DNA of 64,000 nucleotides from Drosophila miranda (lineage: Eukaryota > Arthropoda > Insecta > Diptera > Drosophilidae): NCBI RefSeq assembly GCF_003369915.1, contig NC_046674.1:992001-1056000 (forward strand), written 5' to 3'. Position numbers and translations under genes: made by a program. Positions within the stretch are counted from its first letter, which is position 1; each line of letters opens with the position of its first letter. The notes under the pieces were generated by a model. That model saw nothing but the letters and a program-made list of their open reading frames with translations. It did not search any database and was not told where the DNA came from. Below, piece after piece: positions 1 through 10,966 of this stretch.

Positions 1-3000
1 ACGCAGCCGTTCCTCCACGGGGACCTCCGCCTGGCACAGCGACGCCGCCGACGAGGTCGACGGCTGGGCCAGATAGTCTTGACGCCAGCCAATCAGGCTA
101 ACGTTCGGACTGGCGGTGGCGGTGCTCTTGTCCCACCTGTTGACCGCCTCGTACATGGGGTCCGAGTACTGGGTGCCGCCATCGCCGCTGTACAGGAAGT
201 CGAACGGATCGTACTCCGCATAGTAGGAGGTGCTGTCCGAGGCACTGTCGTTTCCTGCAAGTAGCGAATGCATGATCAGTCGAGTCCAATCCCAATCCCA
301 ATCCCAAGTCCCAAGTCCCAATCTGACACACAGAAATATCGCACGCAGTTATGCAAATGACACTGAGGCCTACACACGGTCAGCGTCCGCGAGAGTCGTC
401 CGGGCTCATCGTGTAGCCAAAAATAAAGTCCCCCAATCGGTCCCCCAAAAACACAGTGCAAGACACGCGAATGGAGAGAACTAACGTGCGGCACTGCCGA
501 TCGGAGAACAGTTCGCAAATCTACGCTAACAAATCCCACATTGGCCGCGCCATCGTTCCCATCGCCTAATAGCTAATTGTGATTGCTGTCATACACGGCC
601 CGCTGGGGGTCGCCCACGCCGCGTCTGGCCCCGAGTATAGTGGAGGTTCCAGATCCGAATAATACTGCTTCTCGCAAGCCCCTTCGGATGCCCTGAATAA
701 TCAGGAAACTCAAGTGAACGTGAACGCAAAGATACTGTTTGGCTGATCTGCTAATTCTTTCAATCGAACGATCACTGTACACAGCATATCGCATACGTAT
801 TATACATATTTACACATATGTATCTATACATACATATGTTCCCCCATAGCTCATTCGGCTTGTGGGGGATCTCAACATCCCAAATGTTTTCCATCATGTG
901 TTTCATGTCCCACAAAAGGGCAAGCCCAAAATATTTCAAGAGGGGGCCTCAAATTATATTTCAAACTTATAATCTGTTTCCAAACCCCGGAACAGCAGCG
1001 GAGTGTGCAACTTGAGATATTCAACAAGTGGGAATGCCATTAGCAGATACTCCCACTATTCAGATAAGTCGCAAAACTATGCAAACAATATTCTCACAAT
1101 GGGAAAAGTTCCCAAAGCAATACTGGCTTTATAATTTAATTTTGTAATTGATCGTTAATCGTTTGATACACTTTCAATCGATTAATCGCGTTTTTATCGA
1201 TACCCTTAATTTGGTTCGGGCCACAGGGCCACAGGACAGAAGATGGACACTGTACAGGAGAATTAGCAGGGTGCAAGAAAAAATAAAAAAGAAAACAAGA
1301 ATCGGTTCAGAGTTAGTGACAGCAGAAGGTCTTGCAGAAAGGTGCCCGAAACCGCGTTGTTAAAAGCTTAGATATCTCTACCCCAATCCAATCCAATCCA
1401 ATCCTATATCTCTAAAATGTAATATATAAATACATACATATATGCTCAACGGACGGATACATAGGATACTATAGGAACATAAATGTTAAATGATTGAGAG
1501 TTGTAGTACTATTTTGAAAGTGGGAAACGACGGGCATTGGTAGCAAGGCGGCAAGGCGACAAGGCGGCAAGGCGATGTTTAATAAAACAACAAGAGACTG
1601 GAATTTGTTCAAGGAATTGTTTATTTGTTTTTGTCTCACAAAATGATACACGATAGAACTAAATATATGTATGTATTTATATTGGTAGTTGTATATGTAT
1701 AAATGTAGCAGCAAGTCAGCAAATCACAATCTGTTCATTCCGTAATACATGGTAAAAAAGGAAACAAAAAAGAAGGAAGTGACTTCAGAATAACCCAGTA
1801 TTCTTGCACATTGGAGCACTCCTTCATCGCTACATCAAGAGGATGGATAAATCACCGATTTGTGTTAAGTTTTGAAAAAAATATGATCTTATGGATCGAT
1901 GCGGATCGGAAGCCCAGTCCAATCGTATTTGGGTGCCTTCTGCTGGGTGTGTGATGTGGTGATGGCACAAGGCACAAAGTCAGCCTTTTGTTTAAAAATA
2001 GTGTTTACATGGTGTATAAGTAAGTAGGTGGTTCTAAGTGCGTGCTGCCTAAGACACGAATTTGTTTCTTTCACTGATTCCGTACCGAAACCGAGTCCGA
2101 AACCCAACCGAACCGTACCGGACCGTACCGAAACCAGTTAGATGGTGGTGTACTTGTGGGTTGTGTAAAGTAGTTTGCTTTGCAGTAGTTTGCTTTGGTA
2201 GTAGTACGGATAGTAGTGTAGTAGTAGGACTTTCAATTAAAATTGGGTTACTTTTGCGACACTGCAATACAGAGAGAAACAAACAAGAACATTCAGTTTA
2301 ATTCGTATCCAAGTCGAGCAACCACTTGCTACAAACGATCTCGAGCTACAAAGGATGTTGGCACCCGACTGGGGAGAGGGATTGGGTTTGGGTTTGGGTT
2401 TGACATTGACATTGATATTGTTTGAAGACTGTATGTACATTTACCCCGAACATAATGCTATTCACCCACAAAATATCATTTCAAACTAGAAATATCTATC
2501 TGGATAACCGTAAGATGCCACTTTAGTTCAGTCTCTAACAGGATTGCAGTTCCCAGGAGAGTAGAAGAGTAAGAGAGTAGGTGGATTGTGGTATGTCTGT
2601 TTAGTACATAATTGGGTTTGGGGCTTACCAATGTTCTCATTTAGCAGGGGATCGAATGCCTCCAGTACACTCACACGAGAGCTGCAAGAGCAGAAGAGAG
2701 AGATTATGATGTTAGAAAAACCGAAGCAAGGGGAACTGTGTGTAGACGATAGTGATACATACTAGTCCTCTTGGTTGAGGTCTATCAAATCGTTACCAGT
2801 GCGTTTGGGAGGCTGCTGTTGACCGTTGGAACTGGTGCTGGCGCTGATGTTTAAAGGTACTGGGCGTCGGGGCTTCATGTTCACGCCATTGGCTTCGGGA
2901 TTGGAGACAGGATTACTGGACGGGTGGTGGCTGCTAAGGCTGCTCGCTGGCACGGCGACTGGCGTGCTCTGTGGCCGCCCCAGATCCATGTGGGTGCTCG

Positions 3001-3802
3001 TTCCCGGGTAGACAGGCCCAAACCCGAATCCATGGGACTGTGGGTACTGCGGCGGCATAAAGGCAGCCGAGCCAGGCACAATGGGAGCCGTGTACGGCGC
3101 CACAACCGCTCCGGGATAGTAGAGGTAGGCGGTGGGCACCGCCTGCACCGGCTGCACGGCCATCTGGTTGGGCATGCTGTAAAGCCTCTGCAGCTCCTCG
3201 TTGCTTAGCGGCCGCTGTTGTGCCTGAGCCGCGTTCTGGTAAGGCACCAGTTGCATGCCGCCAGCTGTTCCCACGATTCCATACGGCGGCGGCTGAGGCT
3301 GAGCCTGGTGCTGCGGCTGTGGCTGGTGGTAGCCGTATTGCGCGGGCACCGAAGCAGTCGCCGCTGCCACTGGCCCCATCGGCACCAGCGCCTGCGAGTG
3401 CGAGTGCGACTGCGAACTGGGTGGCTGCATCCGCTGCAGGTCCTCGATCAGCCTGTCGAAGGTGGTACCGCTCTCGGGCTGCTTGCTGGTGGGATTAGCA
3501 AAGCAGATGAGGTCGTTCTCGGATACCTGCGCCGGAGGAGTGCGTGAACGTTCCACATTGCTGGCCGCGGCTGCCGTCGTATGCACCTCCGAGTGTCGGC
3601 GATGGGTGACGCTCTGACTACGTTGCTGGGCATAGTAGTCCCGCCCAGAGGCGCCGCTGGGCACCCCCGAGTGGTAGCCAGTGCCGTACTTCTTATGCCG
3701 CCGGTAGTCGTCGAGGGCCTGCTGCTCCAAGCTCAGAGCTGTCGCTTTGGCCAAGTCATCCTGGAATTGCCTGTCGTAGTCGGTTTGGCCCTGGTTTGAC
3801 AT
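1..3802 (-). CDS. Pi3K68D: Pi3K68D, class II phosphatidylinositol 3-kinase, N-terminal part (partial)
   Basis: Three coding exons are visible: 3802-2763 (start ATG), 2681-2629 and 255-1, running off the left edge. Donors are GTATGT and GTAAGC, acceptors TTGCAG and CTTGCAG, and phases agree, giving about 449 residues. The protein opens with MSNQGQTDYDRQFQDDLAKA, a UIM-like acidic helix (DLAKATALSLEQQAL), then a long Gln/Pro/Ser-rich disordered region with clathrin-box-like LIDL, then SVLEAFDPLL and YDPFDFLYS. This is the unstructured N-terminal extension expected of class II PI3-kinases, which make PI3P and PI(3,4)P2 on endosomal membranes; Ras-binding, C2, kinase and PX domains would lie off-window. 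A likely 5' UTR acceptor (TTTTTTCAG) ends at 3855. The apparent TAG at 2763-2765 is split by the donor, so the reading frame continues. The name rests on family resemblance plus the neighbouring 68D gene set. Confidence 0.82.
256..2628 (-). other. Intron 2 of Pi3K68D, no gene seen
   Basis: This 2.4 kb intron separates the 53-bp exon (2681-2629) from the exon starting at 255. It holds short degenerate tandem repeats: a CCAATC/CAAGTC run near 283-320, a CCAAT run near 1384-1402 and a TTGGGT run near 2382-2401. Short poly-A/T and TATG runs also occur. No convincing exon was seen on either strand; short open frames here have no domain and no splice support. Confidence 0.6.
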
Positions 3803-3855
3803 ATTCTCCCCACAGCAGCAGCGTTGTTGCGATGTTGTCGTTCCCGTTGAATTCT

Positions 3856-5918
3856 GAAAAAACAACTGGGAATGAAAACTGCTTAGAATTTGGTTTTTCT
3901 TTCAATTTCAACTTGTTTTGTCCAAATTCTATGTGTACTATCACTCTCTCCTTTGCCGAACTTTACCTCCGACTGTCGTGTGCTTTGTTTCTCTTATCTG
4001 CCATTCGCGTTCGTCGCGATAACGGAATCGGATGATAAAAGTGATTATGCCCTGTAAAGGCACCGGTGACACCGGTGGGTGCAATGCGTGCGTGTCTCTG
4101 AACAGAGGCCAGGGGAGGGCAACAGGTTTACCTTCTGGCCCCAAATGGCAGGTGTCTATCGGGTATTGATAGACTCTGCCACTGCCATCAAAACTACAAA
4201 ACTACAGAACAGAGAATAGAGAATGGTAGCACCCCCCTCGAAGCATTCGAAGAAAGAGTACGTCATTTAACAAATTGGTTGCAGGTTTTTGGGAAATTAG
4301 AAGGAACTGATTAAAAGCATTCACCACTTCGTTGTTGGATTTGAGGAACAGTTGTTCGAAGACTAGACGAGGACTAGAGATATAGCCATGTATATTCTTA
4401 ATAGTGTTTGTAGCAAACTTTTGGTTCCAAGTGATAGCAGAACAATTTTATATGAAAAGATTCTGGAAGACGGTGGACTGTAGAAACAATACGAAAGAAA
4501 TGAGCATTGCATGAACGTACTGTGTGTATAATTGTGAATGTGATAACAGAGAAGAAACTTCCTATTGTAGTACTGCGGCTATATATATATATATATAGAG
4601 CAAATGTGAACATGAGCACATCACAGGGAAGTACTGCAATCGTATTCCATGACCACAATCATAAATTGTGTGAATGAATGCTGCGAGTGTGGCTTTCCTC
4701 ATTCACACAATACTCGCACAGCGGATGGAAAAAGTATTGTCACAATGAAGGAAACAAATTTCTTGCTATTTTCCGAACAAATGTTTACAGTTTTATCAGC
4801 GGCATTTAAAGGCATTTCTGGAGTCCACTTTAGGCCAGTTTTGTTCTTCAAGTATTCCGATCGACCACAGTACTCTTTTGACCCACTGTACGGGAGACGG
4901 GGGAACAGCTGTTCAGCATAAACACAGATGCTGAACGTACTCACACGCGCCCACAAACACACATGTACCGTTGAATGCGAAACGCGAAGGAGCAGAAGAT
5001 AAGAGAAAACAGCAACCGGCAAGAGACGCAAAACGAAAGAAAACCTTCAGCTACGGCGGCGGCAGGCGGCAGACGGCAAAGGTTAAGGTAAATCAATAAG
5101 AGCGCACACACATGCGAAATAGCAACCAAATGAATTGATTCCAAATAAATTGGGCCGCTTTTTGTTGAAGAGCGGCAAAATGTAGAGCAATAGTTTTGCA
5201 AATTTCAAAACTAGTTGACCCACACAGGCACACACACACGACAATGAGCATAACGAAGGGAGCAAAAGAGATGGAGGAAGAACGAACACGATAATGGAGT
5301 GCCATTAATATGCATATACATAAGGGATACATATGTAGCTATTAACGTTTGCACACACCTTTATTCGGCACTCTTCGTTCTTCCTCATTTATTCTTATTC
5401 GCTTGCTCGTCGGACGCCACTTACTTGCTTTCTTAGGTGTCACCTCCACCGATGTTTTCGGGTGTTGTTTCAGTTACTCCGCACAATATATGTACAGCCG
5501 CCCTCTTGGAAGTTTTATGTACAGATGAGGAATTTAAGTGCTTCTCTGTCTTTTTTTATTCGCAATGGTTTATTTCATTGCTTAACGTCTATGCTGACGC
5601 TGAATTAAGGTGAAGTTGTCTCCCACACACCTACCGACTAAATCCAAATGAATACGAAAGGCGTACACACACACACACACACACACACGCGCAAACACAA
5701 GCGATGACAAAAACGGAATGAATATACAAAACGTAAGCGGAATACGCGAAAATACTGATGAACTTGCACTTTGTTTATGCGTATGTACTTGCACTACAAC
5801 ATATTAATTACATTATTATTAAATTACATAAAAACACTCATTTGTTGCTGCCTCGCTCTGGCAGAACACACAAAAATAACACGGAAAAACACAAAACGGA
5901 ATGCAACAAGCTAACAAC
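3856..5918 (-). other. Probable 5' UTR and first intron region of Pi3K68D
   Basis: About 2 kb lies between the acceptor before the Pi3K68D start exon and an M1BP-type promoter motif at 5919-5928. Candidate donors for an untranslated first exon on the minus strand are GTAAGT near 5420 and GTAAAC near 4130; I cannot choose between them. The stretch contains a TA run (about 4580-4598) and a CA microsatellite (5665-5688). No coding exon is supported. Confidence 0.4.
5665..5688. repeat. (CA)n microsatellite
   Basis: About twelve uninterrupted CA units, followed by GCGC. It lies in the presumed 5' untranslated region of Pi3K68D. Confidence 0.95.
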
Positions 5919-5928
5919 CAGTGTGACC
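5919..5928 (-). promoter_or_regulatory. M1BP/Ohler motif 1 promoter element, probably for Pi3K68D
   Basis: Read on the minus strand the site is GGTCACACTG, a perfect match to core-promoter motif 1, which in Drosophila sits near start sites of broadly expressed TATA-less genes and points along transcription. It faces Pi3K68D and has no competing minus-strand gene between. The start site would be just downstream, near 5880-5915. Confidence 0.6.
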
Positions 5929-6005
5929 GCGGATTTACCGTCTGACCCTCTGGAATATACCGAAATGTACCGTCTCATTTTTAAAATATACCGTAAATAT
6001 GTTTA
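5929..6005. repeat. TACCG-rich promoter-associated repeat
   Basis: Just upstream of the M1BP motif lies a run of TACCG-type words (GATTTACCGTCTGACC, AATATACCGAAATGTACC, AATATACCGTAAATAT). Similar words sit beside the Cyclin A promoter (about 53474-53520) and at about 54010-54065. Each block repeats ATATACCG and a GTCTGAC core occurs in two of the three. Confidence 0.6.
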
Positions 6006-6393
6006 AAAAAAAAACACTTTTTTTTATTAATTAAAAAGAAAGGTAACCGCAGTTTACTTTATTTGAGATCATTATTTTCTTTCTTGCTTAGTCTTAATAA
6101 AAGAATCAGTATTTTTATTTATATAAGAAAGACTTTTTAATAGAAAAGCATTTATTTTTTTCCGTTTGAAATTTTTGCAACCGTTTTTGTCTGTTTGTAT
6201 TCGAAAAATCTCTTAAAATTGGTTTTAAACACAATGGAAATGGACCAATGGAGGACTGCGGAATGTTAGTAGGAGTACGCACTGCAGAAAATGCGATAAT
6301 CCATCGACACGCTGGAACATCTCATCTGCAATTGCCCGGCATCTCACGGGCAAGGGAAGATGTCTCCAAGTGAACACCGAGAGTATTAATAAA
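6006..6393. other. AT-rich intergenic DNA with a possible BED-finger fragment
   Basis: The first 220 bases are AT-rich with nothing recognised. From about 6237 to 6392 one plus-strand frame reads CRKCD, then AIARHLTGKGRC, a spacing loosely like the BED zinc finger at the N-terminus of hAT transposases. There is a stop just upstream and no start, so at best it is a relic. It abuts a DINE-1 copy. Confidence 0.3.
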
Positions 6394-7520
6394 ACGAGGG
6401 GGAACGTTGTGAGTTGCTACGTACACCGCAACTCTACAGTTATACCCGATACTAAGTCAGTATGGCTCTCCTGCGGCAGACGCCGCTAATATTGAACCAC
6501 ACGACAAAGAGTGCGTGCGAGAGAGACAGAAAATCAGTCTGAGCGTGACGTCGGGCGCTGCGTGGCCACTGCAAATTGATTTCTTGCTTTTGGCTACAAA
6601 AATGATCCGATCTGATCCAGATTCAGGAATCTGATAGATATGGTCATTATCTATGATTCTGCGTTTTTAGTTTTCTCGAATGTGCAATATTGTGGATGCA
6701 ACAGATTTTCGTCCTTTGTGGGGGCGGAAGGGGGTGGAGCGAAATTCTGAGATATACGTTTTATAGTGAGATCTAACAGAAGTGCGGATACCAAATTTGG
6801 TTACTCTAGCCTTAATTGTCTCTGAGATTTGTGGATGCCCCAGATTTTCGTCCTTTGCGGGGGCGGAAGGGGGTGTGGCGAAATTTGGACACGAAACGGT
6901 CAAGGTCCGATATCACAGGAGTGTGGATACCAAATTTGTTTGCTCTGGATCTTATAGGTTCTGAGATCCTTGAACTCATATTTTGCAATTGGCAAAGCCG
7001 ACCATGAAACCTGTGTGTTAGAGAGAGACAGAGCGAGAAAGAATGAAATTGTTTTCTTGATTCTGGCTATAATAATTATACGATCTGGTTGAGATTTTAC
7101 ACTCTAGAACATATAGTCATCCTCTACGATTCTGCGTTTTTGGTTTTATCGTATCTCTAAAAATGTGGATGCCACAGATTTTCGTCCTTTGTGGGGGCGG
7201 AAGTGGGCGGGGCGAAGTTTTGAAATATTTTTGTAGCAGTGACATATCACAGATGTCTGGATCCAAAACATCGTTGCTCTAGCTCTTATAGTCTTTGAGC
7301 ACTAGGCGCTGAAGGGGACGGACGGACGGACGGACGGACGGACGGACGGACGGACAGACGGACAGACAGACAGGGCTCAATCGACTCGGCTATTGATGCT
7401 GATCAAGAATATATATACTTTATGGGGTCGGAAACGATTCCTTCTGGACGTTACACACATCCACTTTTACCCCAAATATCTAATATACCCCAATACTCAT
7501 TTTGAGTATCGGGTATAAAA
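6394..7520 (+). mobile_element. DINE-1/mini-me-like element, copy 1 (near full length)
   Basis: The element starts at CGAGGGGGAACGTTGTGAG and ends in GAGTATCGGGTATAAAA. A subterminal TATACCCGATACT near the start is the inverse of AGTATCGGGTATA at the end. Inside are a GGAC/GACA microsatellite (about 7317-7370; GTCY on the other strand), a conserved core (GACTCGGCTATTGATGCTGA) and a TA run, the arrangement described for mini-me/DINE-1 elements of the Helentron group. Three imperfect internal units share CAGATTTTCGTCCTTTG, near 6698, 6839 and 7178. It has no coding capacity and would be mobilised in trans. It is closely similar to copy 3, suggesting recent activity. Confidence 0.8.
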
Positions 7521-7524
7521 AAAA

Positions 7525-7611
7525 CTAGTAACTTTTGGCCACCAAGCAGAGGGCCTTCAGGAGGCCGGGCTGCAGCACTTGCAAAATCGTAGAGACGACG
7601 TGCCACCAGTA
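7525..7611 (-). other. Orphan exon-like reading frame downstream of Fbf1
   Basis: On the minus strand a strong acceptor (CTTTACTTTTTTCAG) precedes an open frame starting TACTGGTGGCACGTC and reading YWWHVVSTILQVLQPGLLKA to a TAG about 86 bases on. It looks hydrophobic and protein-like, but no matching upstream exon or start was found. It may be a last exon of an alternative Fbf1 transcript or of a lost gene, or chance. The DINE-1 copy ends a few bases beyond the stop. Confidence 0.25.
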
Positions 7612-7779
7612 GCTGAAAAAAGTAAAGTATATTGTTTTCCATGACGCCACACAATTTTAATAAACTTAATTATAAAATACTGACAAATGCATATTTCCAG
7701 GTAGTTTTTGAATGGAAATTACCGTTCCATTCATAATTCATTGGGTTTGTTTATACTTTAGGCTTGTATAGAATAGGAA

Positions 7780-10737
7780 TTACAAGCCCGTACTGAATCC
7801 ATTATTAAATTTCGATAGCAAGGCTTCCAGGTCTGGATCCATTATTTTGCCATTATCCATGGCCACCTTGGAATCGTCGTCGAGGCCACCTGTCAAGCCG
7901 TAATCGACATCGTCGGCTGACCCGGACACGTTGTACATCCGGCGATAGGAGGCTTGGATGTTGTCGTCAAGCATGCGGTCTACAATGTCGCTCTGTGCCT
8001 CGCCCGGCTCCGTTCCGGCAGCCATTTTGAGCATCATTTCGGCATTGCTGAGCGGCATGGGGGGTAGATGGAGATCCATGTTGGTCTGATTTTTCGATTT
8101 TCGGTCAATGCGTAGCGCCAACTCGGCACTCTCCGACCCCATCTTGCAGAGCGCGCATCTGCTCCGGAGGATCTGCTTCTTTAGGTTGTGCATCGCAATG
8201 CGGTCCTGGGCGAGGAGCATCCGCTCCTGGGACAACTGCGCCTCCTTTTCGCTCAGGTCGTGATGCCGCTTGCCCAGAAGCTGCAACTTGGCCTGCAGCA
8301 GTTGATCGGCTTCGCGTGCCTTCTGCTCTGCCATCTGAGCCCGACCTGTGGCCATCCGATACGCAGTCGTGGACTGCGCCAGCTCATCCTCTCTCAGGTT
8401 CAAATCGTTCTCCTTATCAGCAAGCAGGCGCTTCCGCGCCTCCAACTCACGCTGCAGCTTGTGGCAGCGATCCCGCTCCTGGTCGGCCCGCCTGATAGCC
8501 TCCCGCGCCACCTTTAGCTGGGCCTCCACCTCCACACGATCCTGGTCGAGGTTGCCGTGCTCCTGCAGCCTGTGCTTCATCTCCAGCTGCTGCCGCTCCA
8601 CAGCCAGGTGGGTGCGCTCCTGCTGCAGTTCGTGGTGCAGCCGCTCCGTATCCGCCAGCTGGATGGCCTTGAGCTCCTGAACCCGCTTCTCGTCGCGCTC
8701 CATTTGCTCTCTGTGGAATTCCTTTTCGCGCTCGAGGGCCTTCCGCTCGGCCTCCAGGCTGGCCATGCGCTGTCGCAGCTGCCAGTTCTCCTCCGCCGAG
8801 TCCTTGGAGAGGCGACCCAGCTGCAGCTCCAGAGTGCTCACCAGCTCCATGAGTCGCCTCTTCTCCTCGTCGGCCGTGTCCTCGTTCATCTTTAAGCGGC
8901 GCTCCTGGTCGGCCAGGCGGTTCTCGCGCGCTTCCAGCAGTCGTTCCCTGTCCTGGCTGTTGCTCATCCCATCGCGCAGCTCCTGGAGGTTGTTCGAGGC
9001 AAGGCGGAGCGTTTCCAAGTAGTTTCCATGGTCCTGCACCGACGACAGTTCCACCATCTTGGCCTGCCGGATGCCCTCGAGATCCATCTCGTGGGAGTTG
9101 CGCAGCTTACGCACCTCATCCTCGTGGTCCTGCCTCAAGGTGGACATCTGCTCGACATAGTCGGCTTTCTGTTTCTCCAGTTTGTCGACAAAGTGCTGCC
9201 GCAAGTCGCTGTTTTCTGTCTTCAGTCGCTCCTCGACCGCGGCCAAGTGCTCCTCCAGGACTTTCAACTGCTTCCTGCAACCAAATAAAGCCATCAAAAC
9301 GTAGACAGGGGATCATGTGGCTACTTACTTGTACGAGGACTCGATCATTTCGATTTCCTGCTCGTAGTTGACCTTCATGTTGGCCACTAGCTCCTCCAGG
9401 CGCAGCTTCTCCAGCAGATTTCGCTTCGACTCCGTCTCCAGCTGGAGCTGCTGCATCAGCTCTTGTTCCTTGTGCTCCTCTCTGCTTGCTGTTTGCTGTT
9501 CTGACTCCTGCTTTTCCAGCGCTGGCCTTTGGACAGGCGGCAGTCCCTCTAGCTGCTGGACGTGCGCGGGCTGCGCCATCATCAACTGGATGTGCATGCT
9601 GATGCGCTCCTGCTGCCCTTTGATGTGCTCCTCCATCTGCTGCTGGCGCTGCAGCTGTTGTTGGATCAGCGCCTGAAACTTTCGGTCCTGGGCCTCCTGG
9701 CGGCGCTGCATTTCCAGTAGGGTGCGCTCCTGGCTCTTCATTTGCGCTGCGATGACCAGTTGGCACTCCTGCTGCTGCAGCGCATTGAAGTTGGAGCCCG
9801 TCTCCAGGTTCAGGTTATTCAGCAGGAGGATACTCTGTGTGGCCGGGTTGACAGCAGGTCCTGTGGCGAGAGGTAGCTCTGACGTAAGGAACTGCTCTGC
9901 CTCGTCTGGGTCAGACATTCGCAGGATGTCTCCAGAATGCTTAGGAGCTGACGCTGCTGCTGCAGGTGCTTCAGGTGCTTCAGCAGGAGCAGCAATTTCC
10001 TTGGCAGCCTGCTGCTGAACGGAGTGCTGCTGAGTCGGAGTAGAGGGTCGCTCCTGTTCCACAGCTGCCACGGATGCTGCAGCGGCCTCTAGGCCAAGCC
10101 AGTCCGCTGTCGTTCCCCGCTTCTTGGACACCGGCGTGGACATCCCTGAAACTGTGGCGTTCGTGTCCTTGCCAAACAGCCCGAGAGGATCCGCATTGAC
10201 GGTGGCCGATTGCGCAGAGCTACGCCGTCCAGTAGAGGTCTTGGGCCGCGCCTGCGAGTTTTCCGTGGTGGTGTCTGTCGACTGGCGGGATATGGACGGC
10301 TTCGCAGTAGCCGGACGCTTTGCGGCATCGCCGCCGCTCAATATCTCATCAAATATATTCTTTTTGGGCTCGGCGACGGCCAGCAAATCATCAAACAGAT
10401 TTCTCTTCGATCCTCCGCTTTTGGGGCGCTTGGGGTCAAAACCCAGGTCATCATCGCCCGCGTCGTCGTCGAGGGAGAGGGAAGGCTTCTGTTTGACGAT
10501 GCGCGGAGTGCTCGTGGCATTGGGTTTTCCCTTGGTGCCCTGGCCAGACGTGGAGGGGCTTTGTACGTCCGCCTCCGTTTCCTCCTGTATGCCAAAGAGA
10601 TCTTCCAGTTTTCCTTTAGCCTTCGCGATTTTCGGCGGTTTCTTGTGGCCAGCACCAGCTGGGTTCTCGAAGAAGTTGTCGTTGTCCAAGCTGTTGTCGC
10701 TAAGCAGGTCCGCCAATGGGTCGTCGTTGAAATTCAT
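7780..10737 (-). CDS. Fbf1: Fbf1, Fas-binding factor 1 homologue (transition-fibre protein)
   Basis: Two exons, 10737-9329 and 9274-7780, are joined across a 54-bp intron (GTAAGT...TTGCAG), giving about 967 residues. The N-terminal half is low-complexity, with repeated acidic/aromatic motifs DPLADLLSDNS, NLFDDLLAVAE and NIFDEILSGG and the diagnostic ADWLGLE. From about residue 300 the protein is almost continuous Gln/Glu/Arg coiled coil to near residue 870, then an acidic tail ends STGL. This matches FBF1/Albatross-family proteins, which sit on distal appendages (transition fibres) of basal bodies and gate entry of ciliary cargo. The start is the first ATG in frame (MNFNDDPLADLL); an upstream in-frame leucine-rich stretch lacks a good start. 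The gene is divergent from Cwc27, with about 230 bp between the starts. Confidence 0.82.
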
Positions 10738-10842
10738 TCTTAATTCACTCAGATATTCCCAATTGATTCTGAACAAAATTACGAAAATCAAAAGCAAAAC
10801 GGTTGCCTAGAAACGCATCTGTCGATAATTATCGCCCCAAAA

Positions 10843-10850
10843 TATCGATA
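10843..10850. promoter_or_regulatory. DRE (TATCGATA) in the Fbf1/Cwc27 bidirectional promoter
   Basis: A perfect DRE palindrome lies roughly midway in the 229-bp gap between two divergent start codons. DREF-bound DREs are typical of housekeeping and proliferation-linked Drosophila promoters and can serve both directions. Confidence 0.65.
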
Positions 10851-10966
10851 TTTTCTGGCACTGATATATTCGCATCGCTAAAAACAACGACAGTCCGTAT
10901 TTTTTATGTCAGATTTGAGGTCTCGCCTTTTTGTTTTAGTTGTAATATAAGAATTGGTCGTCTGTA

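Noticed and set aside
2382-2401. TTGGGT run resembling telomeric or G-quadruplex repeats
   Set aside because: Only about three units within an intron; Drosophila telomeres are not TTGGG-type, so this is ordinary simple sequence.
2760-2770. TAG codon as the end of a 346-residue single-exon gene
   Set aside because: A perfect donor (GTATGT) splits the TAG, and the next acceptor continues in phase to SVLEAFDPLL, so the gene goes on.
6667-6903. 78-codon minus-strand frame repeated in DINE-1 copies 1 and 3 as a possible encoded protein
   Set aside because: It arises from the internal CAGATTTTCGTCCTTTG units; it has no homology I can name and these elements are non-coding.
9116-9766. Long Ala/Gly/Pro-rich minus-strand frame overlapping Fbf1
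   Set aside because: It is a shadow of the Fbf1 coiled-coil codons in another frame; composition is that of GC-rich third positions and it has no domain.
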